From Bryobacterales bacterium (GTDB lineage: Bacteria; Acidobacteriota; Terriglobia; Bryobacterales; Bryobacteraceae), in NCBI GenBank assembly GCA_020851555.1, contig JADZCM010000007.1:1-35788 (forward strand): a DNA stretch of 35,788 nt. The letters run 5' to 3'. This document shows positions 16,014 through 25,169 of this stretch, piece after piece (positions within the stretch are counted from its first letter, which is position 1; each line of letters starts with the position of its first letter). A program made the position numbers and the translations under genes. The notes below the pieces were generated by a model that had not been told where the DNA came from, did no database searches, and saw nothing but the letters and a program-made list of their open reading frames with translations.

Positions 16014-16037
16014 GCCGCGCCTCAAAAAGGGCGCGGC
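16014..16037 (+). terminator. Hairpin after the DHH gene (terminator or attenuator without a T-tract)
   Basis: A perfect 8-bp GC stem (GCCGCGCC at 16014-16021 pairing with GGCGCGGC at 16030-16037) encloses an 8-base A-rich loop. It begins directly after the TGA of the DHH gene and ends 17 bases before the ATG of the S41 peptidase. No run of T follows, so it is not a classic intrinsic terminator. It could be a weak terminator, an mRNA 3' end stabiliser, or an attenuator for the peptidase gene. Confidence 0.45.
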
Positions 16038-16054
16038 CGTCCGAAACCCCGATT

Positions 16055-18256
16055 ATGCGATCCGTGGCGCTCATCGCGGCAGCGGCGTTGTGCATGACGG
16101 CCACGGCCGGCCAGCCGCCCCCGGAGGCGGCGCGTGTCGAGAGGCTCGCGGCGCTGGGGAAGCTCTGGGCCGCGGTAAAGTACTTCCATCCGTCGCTGGC
16201 CTACAAGGACATCGACTGGGATGCCGCGCTGCTCCAGACGTTGCCGAAGATAAGCGCCGCAACCTCCGCCGCGGAGTACGCGCAAGCCGTGCAATCCATG
16301 CTCTCCTGGCTGGGCGATCCCGCCACACGGGTGCTGCCTGCTCCGGGAGCCGAGCCGGCGAACTCCGCGCTGATCGAGAGAGCGCCCGGAGGCGTCCTGG
16401 TGGTCAGGATTAACCCTGGGACGGCAGCCGGTGGCGAGGTCGCGCGTTTGAGATCCGAGATCGCCCAGGCGAGGGGTGTGGTCTTTGACCTCCGAAACCA
16501 GCAGGCATGGACCGGTTCACGGACCAGCGCCGTGGGGCTGCTCTTCGTCGAAGCGGGGTTGAACAACCTGTTGGCGGACGGCGTGCTCAACGTGCCCGGA
16601 CAGAGGTTCCGCATCCACTCGGGCCTGGCGTCGCCGTGGGAAGGCGGCAGCGTCTACTTCCACTCAGCTTTCTACGTGAGGGACGGCGCTCAGGTAAAGG
16701 GAGACGGCGCGGGTGCGGCCAGAACGGTGGTGTTTCTGGCCGACCGCACCTCGCACCTTCCGCCCATCGCGCCCGCCCTGCAAACCGCGGGCAGAGCCAG
16801 GATCGTGGCGGCGGGCGGCGTCACGGATACGGCGCTGGTGGAGAGGAACCTGATCCGGCTGCCTGATAATATCGAGGTTGAACTGCGGACCACCGAGCTG
16901 GTCTATGAGGATGGGACCACGGGGCTCGTACCTGACCTGGTGGCGCCCGAAGAAGGCAACCGGCCGCTGGAGGCCGCGCTGCGGCTGGCCCGCGATCCCG
17001 GATCTGTCCGGCCCGCGGCGCGGCCGAAGCTGCCGCCCTATGCCGTGCCGCGCCGCGAGGAGGCCTACGCATCTGCCGAGTTTCCGAGCCGCGAACACCG
17101 TCTGCTGGCGGCTTTCCGTATCTGGGCGGCATTCGAGTACTTCTTCGCCTACCGGCGCCTGATGGAGGACGATTGGGACGGGGTTCTGGCCGAATCCCTG
17201 CCGCGTTTCGAAGAGGCCGCCAACGCCGGCGAGTACGCACTGGCCGTGGCCGCGATGCTTTCACACACCCAAGACTCGCACGTCGGCCTTTCCGGCAGCC
17301 GCGCGTTCGACCAGTTCCTGGGCGTGGCCCGCCCCCCGGTGGAAACCCGGCTGGTGGAGGGGCTGCCGGTGGTGACCTACGCCGCCGAGGGCACGGGAGT
17401 GTCGCCCGGGGACGTGATCGAGCGCGTGGATGGCGAGGCAGCCCGCGTCCGTTTTGAGCGTCTGGGCCGTTACTTCGCGGCGTCCACGCCCCAATCGCTC
17501 GCCGATGTTCTTATGTTGCGGTGGCTCGGCGGACCGGCCGGGTCCGTCGCCGTTCTGGGCGTCCGCGGCGCGGACGGCAGTGACAGGGAGGTCCGGCTGG
17601 AGCGAACCGAGACCCTGCGGCGGCGCACGCGCCCGGGCGACGCCGTGCGGGTCCTGCCGGGCAACATTGGCTACGCCGACCTGGAGCGGATTGCGCCGGC
17701 AGAGGTGGACCCGATGTTCCAGAAGCTCAAGGACACCCGGGCCATCATCTTCGACATGCGAGGCTACCCGCAGGGGACGGCGTGGCTCATCGCGCCGCGG
17801 CTCACCGATCGCAGCCGGGTGGTGGCCGCGCGCTTCCGGCGCCCGCTGGCTTACGCTCCGCCCGGCGCCTCGGGCGATGTAGCCACGCTGGGAGCCTCCT
17901 GGGACTTCGTGCAGTATATCCCCGACTCCAGCGCGGAGAAGTATCGCGGGCGGACGGTGATGCTGATCGATGAGCGCGCCATGAGCCAGGCGGAGCACAT
18001 GGGCCTGTTCCTGAAGGCGGCCAACGGGACCACGTTCATCGGCACGCCGACGGCGGGGGCCAACGGCGACGTCGCGCGGTTCACGATCCCCGGCGGGATC
18101 ACGATCAGCTTCTCCGGGCACGACATACGGCACCCCGACGGACGGCAATTGCAGCGTGCGGGCCTGCAACCGGACATCGAGGCCCGGCCTACTATCGCGG
18201 GCATCCGCTCCGGCCGGGACGAAGTGCTGGAGCGAGCCCTGGAATACCTCAGGTGA
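16055..18256 (+). CDS. Exported S41-family peptidase with two S41-like halves
   Basis: A 733-residue protein with a signal peptide (about 1-19). The C-terminal half (about 345-733) is a standard S41 (tail-specific/Tricorn-like) serine peptidase: a helical N-terminal segment, a PDZ-like domain (about 430-520, with GVSPGDVIERVDGE) and the catalytic core, with the nucleophile expected at Ser644 in ERAMSQAEH and GTPTAG nearby. The N-terminal half (about 25-310) repeats the same plan without the PDZ domain: LWAAVKYFHPS and EYAQAVQSMLSWLGD mirror IWAAFEYFFAY and EYALAVAAMLSHTQD. In it, ADRTSHLPP aligns with the active-site loop but lacks the Glu. I chose the ATG at 16055 because it begins the signal peptide. 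The substrate is unknown. Confidence 0.85.
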   Translation: MRSVALIAAAALCMTATAGQPPPEAARVERLAALGKLWAAVKYFHPSLAYKDIDWDAALLQTLPKISAATSAAEYAQAVQSMLSWLGDPATRVLPAPGAEPANSALIERAPGGVLVVRINPGTAAGGEVARLRSEIAQARGVVFDLRNQQAWTGSRTSAVGLLFVEAGLNNLLADGVLNVPGQRFRIHSGLASPWEGGSVYFHSAFYVRDGAQVKGDGAGAARTVVFLADRTSHLPPIAPALQTAGRARIVAAGGVTDTALVERNLIRLPDNIEVELRTTELVYEDGTTGLVPDLVAPEEGNRPLEAALRLARDPGSVRPAARPKLPPYAVPRREEAYASAEFPSREHRLLAAFRIWAAFEYFFAYRRLMEDDWDGVLAESLPRFEEAANAGEYALAVAAMLSHTQDSHVGLSGSRAFDQFLGVARPPVETRLVEGLPVVTYAAEGTGVSPGDVIERVDGEAARVRFERLGRYFAASTPQSLADVLMLRWLGGPAGSVAVLGVRGADGSDREVRLERTETLRRRTRPGDAVRVLPGNIGYADLERIAPAEVDPMFQKLKDTRAIIFDMRGYPQGTAWLIAPRLTDRSRVVAARFRRPLAYAPPGASGDVATLGASWDFVQYIPDSSAEKYRGRTVMLIDERAMSQAEHMGLFLKAANGTTFIGTPTAGANGDVARFTIPGGITISFSGHDIRHPDGRQLQRAGLQPDIEARPTIAGIRSGRDEVLERALEYLR

Positions 18257-18431
18257 GGGCCGGGCAGATGAACCGGCTCTCGCCCCGGCCGGCCGCCGCA
18301 AGCGCGCCAGAAGAGCGGATGACCAAGCGCCAGCCCCGCTCCAGCAGGGGCTCCAGCCGGCTTCCGCGGCCGCCGCGATCGACGGCGGGAATGGTGTATG
18401 CTTGCAGGAAGAGCGGAGGAGGCGCTACTGC

Positions 18432-19790
18432 ATGCTTAGAAGGTCTTTTCTTTGTTCCGTAGCCGCGTCGCCGGCAGCCGGACTGCTGCGTTATCCCTGC
18501 GGCCTTGCTACGGGCCTGCTCGCGCAGGAACGGGCCGGTATGCCGCCGGTCGAACGGTTCAAGCCCAGCGAGGGGGTCAACAATCCCTTTGGCGAGGGCA
18601 TAGGCATTCATCCCGGCAGGGTGGCATGGGTGCGCGATCCGTCCGCTACAAGCTGGGACGGCTCGACGGGCCGCTGGTGGGACGATGCCAACACCGACCA
18701 GAAGGCCGTGGCGCGCATGACGTCGCGGGTCTTGCTCGACCTCACCGGGCGCAAGACCGAGAAGCAGGCCTGGGATGCGCTGTTCCGCAACTTCAACGAG
18801 ACGCGCAAGCTGGGCAGCTCCGGCTATCGTAAGGGCGAGAAGATCGCGATCAAGATCAACGCCAACCAGGATCGCGGACCGGAGTGGGGCGTGGGACGGC
18901 GGCCCTTGAACGGACTTCCCAGCCCGCACGCGGTGGCCGCGCTCATCCATCAGTTGATCGAAGTGGCGGGCGTTCCCGGCGAAGACGTTCTCCTTTTCGA
19001 GGTGGCGCAGGGACGCAACATCGGCGCGCCCGTGTACCACAAGATTCGCGCCGAATCCTCCCGGGAGTTCCAGGCCGTACGCTTTTTGGTGAGCAACGAT
19101 TACGGCCTCGGGGACCGTCTCCGCCCGACGCCGGACATGAGCAATCCCATACGGTTCTCCCGCCCGGAGGTTCCGGTCGCCTATCTGCCTCAGCAGGTGA
19201 CGGCAGCGAAGTACATGATCAACATGGCGCTCCTGCGTCCTCACGGCATGGCGGGGGTGACTCTGGGCGCCAAGAACCACTTCGGCTCGGTCTACATTCC
19301 CGAAGGCGGCGGCTGGAGTCCGCAGTCCCTCCACGACTTCGTTCCGCGGACCAGCCCCATGGGATCCTACAATGCGCTGGTGGACCTGGTGGGCCACCGG
19401 CACCTGGGGGGCAAGACGCTGTTGTTCCTGCTGGACGGGCTCTACACCGCCGCCCACAACGAGGGGAACGTGTTCCGCTTCGAGTCCTACGGCGACGACT
19501 GGGCCTCCAGCCTTCTCGCCTCACAGGACCCCATCGCGCTGGACTCGGTGGGATTGGACATCCTGCGCAGCGAACCGCGCGCCGTCGAGGTGCGCGGCAA
19601 TGCGGATAACTACCTGCACGAAGCGGCGCAGGCCTCCAGGCCGCCCTCCGGCACGGTGTACGACCCGGTGAAAAGCGGCGCCCCTCTGGCCAGCCTGGGT
19701 GTCCACGAGCACTGGAACAACCCTCAGGAGAAGAAGTACTCGCGCAACCTGGGAAGGAAAACAGGCATCGAGCTGATCGTTTCGGTTTGA
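18432..19790 (+). CDS. DUF362 domain protein with a twin-arginine-like signal
   Basis: A 452-residue exported protein. It starts MLRRSFLCSVAA, an arginine-pair signal close to the Tat motif, followed by a hydrophobic stretch. The body resembles DUF362 proteins, which include putative iron-sulfur or reductase-associated proteins of unknown role. Conserved-looking segments are KIAIKINAN, GVPGEDVLLFE, INMALLRPHGMAGVTLGAKNHFGS (split here as two motifs) and SQDPIALDSVGLDIL. No ferredoxin-type cysteine cluster is present, so an electron-transfer role is not supported. GGAGGAGG about 9 bases before the ATG at 18432 fixes the start. The next gene begins directly after or overlapping its stop, so the two are co-transcribed. 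Confidence 0.8.
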   Translation: MLRRSFLCSVAASPAAGLLRYPCGLATGLLAQERAGMPPVERFKPSEGVNNPFGEGIGIHPGRVAWVRDPSATSWDGSTGRWWDDANTDQKAVARMTSRVLLDLTGRKTEKQAWDALFRNFNETRKLGSSGYRKGEKIAIKINANQDRGPEWGVGRRPLNGLPSPHAVAALIHQLIEVAGVPGEDVLLFEVAQGRNIGAPVYHKIRAESSREFQAVRFLVSNDYGLGDRLRPTPDMSNPIRFSRPEVPVAYLPQQVTAAKYMINMALLRPHGMAGVTLGAKNHFGSVYIPEGGGWSPQSLHDFVPRTSPMGSYNALVDLVGHRHLGGKTLLFLLDGLYTAAHNEGNVFRFESYGDDWASSLLASQDPIALDSVGLDILRSEPRAVEVRGNADNYLHEAAQASRPPSGTVYDPVKSGAPLASLGVHEHWNNPQEKKYSRNLGRKTGIELIVSV

Positions 19791-19810
19791 ATGTGGTATG
19801 TCTGGTTACC

Positions 19811-20650
<840 letters not shown>

Positions 20651-20668
20651 GCACGCGAGGGCTCTGTC

Positions 20669-22492
20669 ATGGCAGGGACGGCGAGGGGGAGACTGGCGCT
20701 GGCAGCCGCTACACTGGTACTAGCGGCCGGCGGCGCATACATGGCGGCTCAAACGTCGCGGCCCGCACAGGTCATGCGCCCCGTTATCCGCGGCACACAT
20801 TGGGCGGCGGCATCCATGAAGCCGGAGGCCACGCTGGCCGCCGAGCGCATTCTGCGCGCGGGGGGAAACGCGTTCGACGCCATTGTAGCGGGTCAGGCGG
20901 TCCTGGGTCTGACCGACGCTCCCAATAACGGGGTCGGGAGCGACGCAGTGGCGCTCATCTACGAGGGACGCACGGGGAAGGTCTGGTCGCTGAACGCAGA
21001 AGGCACCGCACCCAAGCTCGCCACCATCGAATGGTACAGGCAGAACCACAAGGGGACGTTGCCGGTGGATGACACGCTGCTTTCGGGCACCGTTCCCGGC
21101 ATTGTGGACGCCTGGTACATACTGCTGGACCGCTGGGGAACGATGAGCTTCGGCCAGGCGCTCGCGCCTGCCATCGAAATGGCGGGCAAGGGCTTTCCGT
21201 TGAACGACCGGCTGGCCAGCGCCATGCGGGGCACCAAGAAGTTGCTCAAGTACCCGACCAGCGCCGCCATCTATCAGCCCGGCGGCAGGCAGTTCAGAGG
21301 CGGGGACATCTTCCGCAACGAGGACCTGGCGCGCACGCTCTCCCGAATGGTGGAGGCCGAGGCCCAAGCCGCCCCGAAGGGCCGCCGCGAGGCCCTGCGC
21401 GCGGCGCGCGACCGCTTCTACAAGGGCGACATAGCGCGTGAGATGGCCGACTTTTCGGAGAAGAACGGCGGTTTGTTCCGCTACGAGGATTTCGCGGCCT
21501 ACACCGCCAAGGTAGAGGAGCCGGTCTACGTGGATTACCGCGGATACCGGGTCTACAAGAACCCTTCAGCGACGCAGGGGCCCGCGGAACTCTTCCTTCT
21601 GAACATACTGGAGACTTACGATCTGAAGGCGATGGGCCTGAACTCGCCGGACTATATACACACCTCGGTGGAAGCGGCCAAACTGGCTTTCGCGGACCGC
21701 GACAAGTACCTGGGCGACATGGATTTCATCCGGATTCCCTATGAAGGCCTGTTGTCGAAGGAGTACGCGAAGGCGCGGCGAGGGCTGATCGATCCCAAGA
21801 GCGCCTCGCTGGATCTGCGTCCTGGCGTGGCCGAGGAATACGTGCCCGGAATGCAGCCCCTGGTCCGCCCCATGGACTACACCCTGGCCGGCGATGGCGA
21901 CCACGCCGGAGACACCAGCTACATTACCGTCGTGGACGGTGAGCGGAACATAATTTCGCTAACGCCGAGCCTGCACACCGCCTTCGGCACCGGGGTCGTC
22001 ATGGGTAAACTGGGTTTCTCGTTCAACTGCCGCGGCGACTACTACTCCCTGGTGCCCGGACAGGCAAATGCGCTTGAACCCGGCAAGCGTCCGCGCAGCA
22101 CTCTCCAATCCACTCTGGTGACCAGGGACGGGAAGCCCTTCCTGGCGACCGGCAGCCCCGGCGGCGATGACCAGTGCCTCCGCACGATGCAGACGTTTCT
22201 GAACATGGTGGAGTTCGGGTTGAACGTCCAGCAGGCCATCGAAGCGCCGCGCTACTCCACGCGCGCGTTTCCCTCTTCGCCGTATCCTCACGTCATGTAC
22301 CCCGGCGACCTGATGCTGGAACGCAGGATCCCGCAGGAGGTTCGCAGCGCGCTGGCGGCTCGGGGGCACAAGGTTGCGATGCAGGGAGAGTGGTCGCTGG
22401 GATCCAACGCGGCGATTACCTTCGACCCGGCGACCGGCGTCATCAGCGCCGGCGCCGATCCGCGGGTGGACGCCTACGCTTTAGCCTGGTAG
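20669..22492 (+). CDS. Gamma-glutamyltransferase-family protein (exported N-terminal nucleophile hydrolase)
   Basis: A 607-residue protein with an N-terminal hydrophobic signal or anchor (about 8-28). It is a gamma-glutamyltranspeptidase-fold enzyme, made as a precursor that cuts itself into two subunits. Family landmarks are [22 protein letters not shown] near the N-terminus, [10 protein letters not shown], the processing/nucleophile site [14 protein letters not shown] (Thr416/Ser417), [16 protein letters not shown] and SPGGDDQ. Known members hydrolyse or transfer gamma-glutamyl groups (glutathione, poly-gamma-glutamate) or act on acyl side chains. When aligned to VVD without a gap, Ser417 rather than a threonine sits at the E. 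coli Thr391 position, so activity needs care. It is the last gene of the cluster from 16055. Confidence 0.87.
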   Translation: MAGTARGRLALAAATLVLAAGGAYMAAQTSRPAQVMRPVIRGTHWAAASMKPEATLAAERILRAGGNAFDAIVAGQAVLGLTDAPNNGVGSDAVALIYEGRTGKVWSLNAEGTAPKLATIEWYRQNHKGTLPVDDTLLSGTVPGIVDAWYILLDRWGTMSFGQALAPAIEMAGKGFPLNDRLASAMRGTKKLLKYPTSAAIYQPGGRQFRGGDIFRNEDLARTLSRMVEAEAQAAPKGRREALRAARDRFYKGDIAREMADFSEKNGGLFRYEDFAAYTAKVEEPVYVDYRGYRVYKNPSATQGPAELFLLNILETYDLKAMGLNSPDYIHTSVEAAKLAFADRDKYLGDMDFIRIPYEGLLSKEYAKARRGLIDPKSASLDLRPGVAEEYVPGMQPLVRPMDYTLAGDGDHAGDTSYITVVDGERNIISLTPSLHTAFGTGVVMGKLGFSFNCRGDYYSLVPGQANALEPGKRPRSTLQSTLVTRDGKPFLATGSPGGDDQCLRTMQTFLNMVEFGLNVQQAIEAPRYSTRAFPSSPYPHVMYPGDLMLERRIPQEVRSALAARGHKVAMQGEWSLGSNAAITFDPATGVISAGADPRVDAYALAW

Positions 22493-22545
22493 CGTGCGCG
22501 CCCGGCCGCGAACCGGATTCCGGCGGCCCGCAGACGATCCCTGGC

Positions 22546-22551
22546 TACAAT
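22546..22551 (+). promoter_or_regulatory. Candidate -10 box for the metallophosphoesterase gene
   Basis: TACAAT lies 7 bases before the chosen ATG at 22559, in the 66-base gap after the gamma-glutamyltransferase gene. There is no ribosome binding site between it and the ATG, so transcription from it would give a leaderless message. No clear -35 element is seen. Confidence 0.4.
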
Positions 22552-22558
22552 AGTGGAT

Positions 22559-23683
22559 ATGTTCCGGGGTCCACTCATAGCGGTCGTACTACTTGTCATT
22601 CTCGGCATCCTTTTCGCCTGGCACTGGTTCCTCTACTTCTCCACCGTGCGCTTGTTCGAAGTGACGGGAAGAGCCGGCCGCAGGGCCGTGCTCGGGCTCT
22701 ATCTTCTGCTGCCGGCTTGTCTGATTGCCGCCATGTGGGTCGCACACAGGATGGACGGCGGTTTCGCCCGCGGCTTCTATACGGTCTCCGTGATGTGGAT
22801 CGGCGTAGGGCTGGCGCTGCTGATGTTCTTCGCCCTGGCCTGGGTGGCCTGGGGAATCGGGTGCTTGCACAATCCGCGGCCCAACCCGGCGTTCATTGGA
22901 GGCGCCGCCATTCTGGCGGCTTGCCTGTACTCCGGCTATGGCATCTGGAACGCGACCCATCCGCGGGTGAAAGAGATCACGGTCCGCATGCAAGGACTGC
23001 CGGAGGCGTGGCAAGACCGGAAATTGGTGCAGATTACCGATTTGCACCTGGGTCTCACCTTCGGCCTAACGTTCATCGGCAGGGTCGTGGGCATGGTCAA
23101 CGCTCAGACCCCATCGGTGGTCGTCATCACCGGCGATCTGTTTGATGGCGGGGACGCCAGCCTGGAACAGTTCATCTCCCCATTAAGCCGCATCCGGGCG
23201 CCGCTGGGCGTCTACTATGTGACCGGCAACCACGAGATATACCTGGGCGCCGAGCGGGCGCTGGCCGTGGCCCGCCGCGCCGGCATACGAGTGCTCGAGG
23301 ACGAGATGACCGTGATCGACGGCTTGCAGATTGTCGGCGTCGGCTACCCGCGCCGGGGGGAGCCGAAGGACAACGCGGCGGCAGTGAGGGGGATTGCCGG
23401 GTTCGATCCCGGCAGGCCCTCCATCCTTCTCTACCACAGCCCAGTTCAGATCCCGGAGGTGAAGGCGGCAGGAGTCCGGCTGCAAATCTCCGGGCACACG
23501 CATCACGGGCAGATTTTTCCCGTCGGATGGCTGACCAGATTGATTTACGGCAGGTATTACCGGGGCTTGAATGAGGAGGACGGTATCGCGGTCTATACCT
23601 CGCCGGGGACCGGGGCCTGGGGGCCGGCCATGCGTACGGGCAACACCCCGGAAGTCACAGTCATCCGGTTGAAGCCCAGGTAG
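22559..23683 (+). CDS. Membrane-anchored metallophosphoesterase
   Basis: A 374-residue protein with four hydrophobic segments (about 5-27, 43-63, 73-95, 111-130) followed by a calcineurin-like phosphoesterase domain. The di-metal motifs are complete: TDLHLG (Asp161, His163), GDLFDGG (Asp193), GNHEIYLG (Asn224, His225) and SGHTHHGQIFP. This architecture matches the YkoQ/YaeI-like group, some of which cleave UDP-diacylglucosamine or related envelope lipids; the substrate here is not determined. I chose ATG 22559; a GTG at 22553 adds two residues. There is no recognisable ribosome binding site, but a -10-like box lies just upstream. It converges with the zinc-ribbon gene across a 15-base gap. 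Confidence 0.9.
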   Translation: MFRGPLIAVVLLVILGILFAWHWFLYFSTVRLFEVTGRAGRRAVLGLYLLLPACLIAAMWVAHRMDGGFARGFYTVSVMWIGVGLALLMFFALAWVAWGIGCLHNPRPNPAFIGGAAILAACLYSGYGIWNATHPRVKEITVRMQGLPEAWQDRKLVQITDLHLGLTFGLTFIGRVVGMVNAQTPSVVVITGDLFDGGDASLEQFISPLSRIRAPLGVYYVTGNHEIYLGAERALAVARRAGIRVLEDEMTVIDGLQIVGVGYPRRGEPKDNAAAVRGIAGFDPGRPSILLYHSPVQIPEVKAAGVRLQISGHTHHGQIFPVGWLTRLIYGRYYRGLNEEDGIAVYTSPGTGAWGPAMRTGNTPEVTVIRLKPR

Positions 23684-23698
23684 CGTGGCCTCGCCGGA

Positions 23699-24565
23699 TC
23701 AATCCTTGGTCGAATAAACGATGGCAGCTACGGTGCCTTCTTCCGTCTGGGTGACGTTGGCCATGACAGACCGTCCCCCCTCCCCGCTGGCGGACAGTAT
23801 GACCAGGGCCTTCCCCTCCGCCTGTATGGCGTGCTTCTCGACCTTCATGCCCTGGCCCTTGAGCGCCTGCTCGTAGAAGTCGGCTACCTTCTGGACCGAC
23901 CCGTCGCACTTGAGCTGGAAGCTGCCGCCCTCCCCTTCCTTGCCCTGCATGGAGAACGAACCCACGCTCTGGCCGCCTGGGAACCTGGGCACCCAGCGGG
24001 GCACGTCGTCGAGCGAACCGGCGCCCCACTGCATGGAGCCGTCTTTGCCCTTTATCGTCAGGGAGCCCTTCTCGCCCTGGGCCTCGGCGTCAATGTCGAG
24101 GCGCTCTCCTTCCTCATTCTCGAAGGAGATCCGGCCTTTCTGGATGTCCCGGAAATCCAGAGTGACAACCTTGCCGGTCTTCTTCTCCCTGAGCGTGATG
24201 CGTCCGGTGCGTTCGTCGGCCTTCACGACGTCGACGTCGGGGTTCATCGACGCCAGCAACTTCGCTGCCGCGAAGCCCGGGTTGCTGCCGAACTCCGAAG
24301 CCTTCTGCTTGACGAACAGTCCGAGCGCGACCGCCACTATGAGGCCCAGCGCGAGCAGGCCGCCGCACCCGGCCAGCACCCAAACCAGCGTTTTTGACGT
24401 GCCCTTGGAGGGCGGAGCGGTCTGCGGAGGAGACGGCGGAACGTAGGATGCCGGGGGCGCCGCCGGCGGAACGGGAGCGGAAGGCGCCTCTCCGCCGGCC
24501 CTCGCCCCACACTGAACACAGAACTGGCCTTCCATCTGAGCGCCGCAGTTGGTGCAGAATGCCAT
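23699..24565 (-). CDS. Zinc-ribbon membrane protein of unknown function
   Basis: A 288-residue protein. Two CxxC pairs (Cys4, Cys7, Cys16, Cys19) make an N-terminal zinc ribbon, then a Pro/Ala-rich linker (about 27-55), one transmembrane helix (about 60-84) and a C-terminal domain of about 200 residues. The C-terminal domain has alternating beta-type stretches (GRITLREKKTGKVVTLDF, SLTIKGKDGSMQWG) and ends in a segment that could fold like a small alpha/beta domain. This plan resembles other bacterial zinc-ribbon-TM proteins thought to sense or scaffold at the membrane. I do not recognise the C-terminal family. AAGGAG 8 bases before the ATG is a good ribosome binding site. Confidence 0.8.
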   Translation of the reverse strand: MAFCTNCGAQMEGQFCVQCGARAGGEAPSAPVPPAAPPASYVPPSPPQTAPPSKGTSKTLVWVLAGCGGLLALGLIVAVALGLFVKQKASEFGSNPGFAAAKLLASMNPDVDVVKADERTGRITLREKKTGKVVTLDFRDIQKGRISFENEEGERLDIDAEAQGEKGSLTIKGKDGSMQWGAGSLDDVPRWVPRFPGGQSVGSFSMQGKEGEGGSFQLKCDGSVQKVADFYEQALKGQGMKVEKHAIQAEGKALVILSASGEGGRSVMANVTQTEEGTVAAIVYSTKD

Positions 24566-24599
24566 ACCGGTTCTCCTTGCCGTGCAAACGTGCAGCCCC

Positions 24600-24605
24600 A
24601 GTATA
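24600..24605 (-). promoter_or_regulatory. Candidate -10 box for the zinc-ribbon gene
   Basis: TATACT, read leftward, directly follows the TAG stop of the SIS isomerase gene. It lies 35 bases before the ATG of the zinc-ribbon gene, leaving room for the AAGGAG ribosome binding site. The -35 region is poor. If used, it separates this gene from the four-gene operon upstream. Confidence 0.4.
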
Positions 24606-25169
24606 CTACCAGGACTCGGTATCCATGAAGTAGTAACTGATCATGTGGAGGATGGCCAGGTGAGCATCCTCGATCCTTCCCATGTGCGGCTCACTCACCT
24701 GCAGGTTGAGCCGGGCCAACGGGCCAAGCCGGCCGCCGTCGCGCCCCGACAGTGCCAGCGTGCGGCAGCCGATGGAATTGGCGTATTCCACGGCGCGGAG
24801 CACGTTGGGGGAGTTGCCCGAGCCGCTGATTGCCACCACCAGATCGCCGGGCGCGGCGAAATTCTTCAGTTGTTCAACGAAGACTATCTCGTACGCCACG
24901 TCGTTGGCGTACGCCGTGATGGTGGGGAGGGAATCCGTCAGCGCCATGATACGGAAACGCGACGGACGGCCGTAACTGGCGCCCTTCACCATGTCCGTGG
25001 CGAAGTGCGAAGCGGCCGCCGCGCTGCCGCCATTGCCCAACACGAAGATGGCGCGGCCTTGCGCGCGGGCCTCCCTGAACCACTCGATCGCCTGGCCGAC
25101 TTTGTCCAGGTCGATCGCGTCCAACGCGGCATGAAGCTGCCTCAAGTATGTCTCCGGAAATGCAGTCAC
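24606..25169 (-). CDS. SIS-domain isomerase of the phosphoheptose isomerase (GmhA) type
   Basis: A 187-residue single-domain SIS protein of GmhA size. GmhA converts sedoheptulose-7-phosphate to glycero-manno-heptose-7-phosphate. The phosphate loop is GNGGSAAAASHFATD (45-59), with SGSGNSPN (115-122) and EDAHLAILHMI near the C-terminus. By alignment to E. coli GmhA, His61 is kept as His55 and His180 as His175. However, Glu65 becomes Asp59 and Gln172 becomes Glu167, so the metal/catalytic site differs. A subgroup with this HxxxD pattern is, as I recall, common in glycan clusters. The GTG start overlaps the stop of the ROK kinase gene (GTGA). It is the last gene of the coupled operon. A different sugar phosphate as substrate is possible. 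Confidence 0.85.
   Translation of the reverse strand: MTAFPETYLRQLHAALDAIDLDKVGQAIEWFREARAQGRAIFVLGNGGSAAAASHFATDMVKGASYGRPSRFRIMALTDSLPTITAYANDVAYEIVFVEQLKNFAAPGDLVVAISGSGNSPNVLRAVEYANSIGCRTLALSGRDGGRLGPLARLNLQVSEPHMGRIEDAHLAILHMISYYFMDTESW

Noticed and set aside
18332..18352. Inverted repeat AGCCCC-N9-GGGGCT after the S41 peptidase gene
   Set aside because: Only six base pairs with a large loop and no T-tract; too weak to call a terminator.
18249..19457. A 402-codon leftward frame opposite the DUF362 gene
   Set aside because: Composition is shadow-like and no domain is visible; the rightward gene has a ribosome binding site and a signal peptide.
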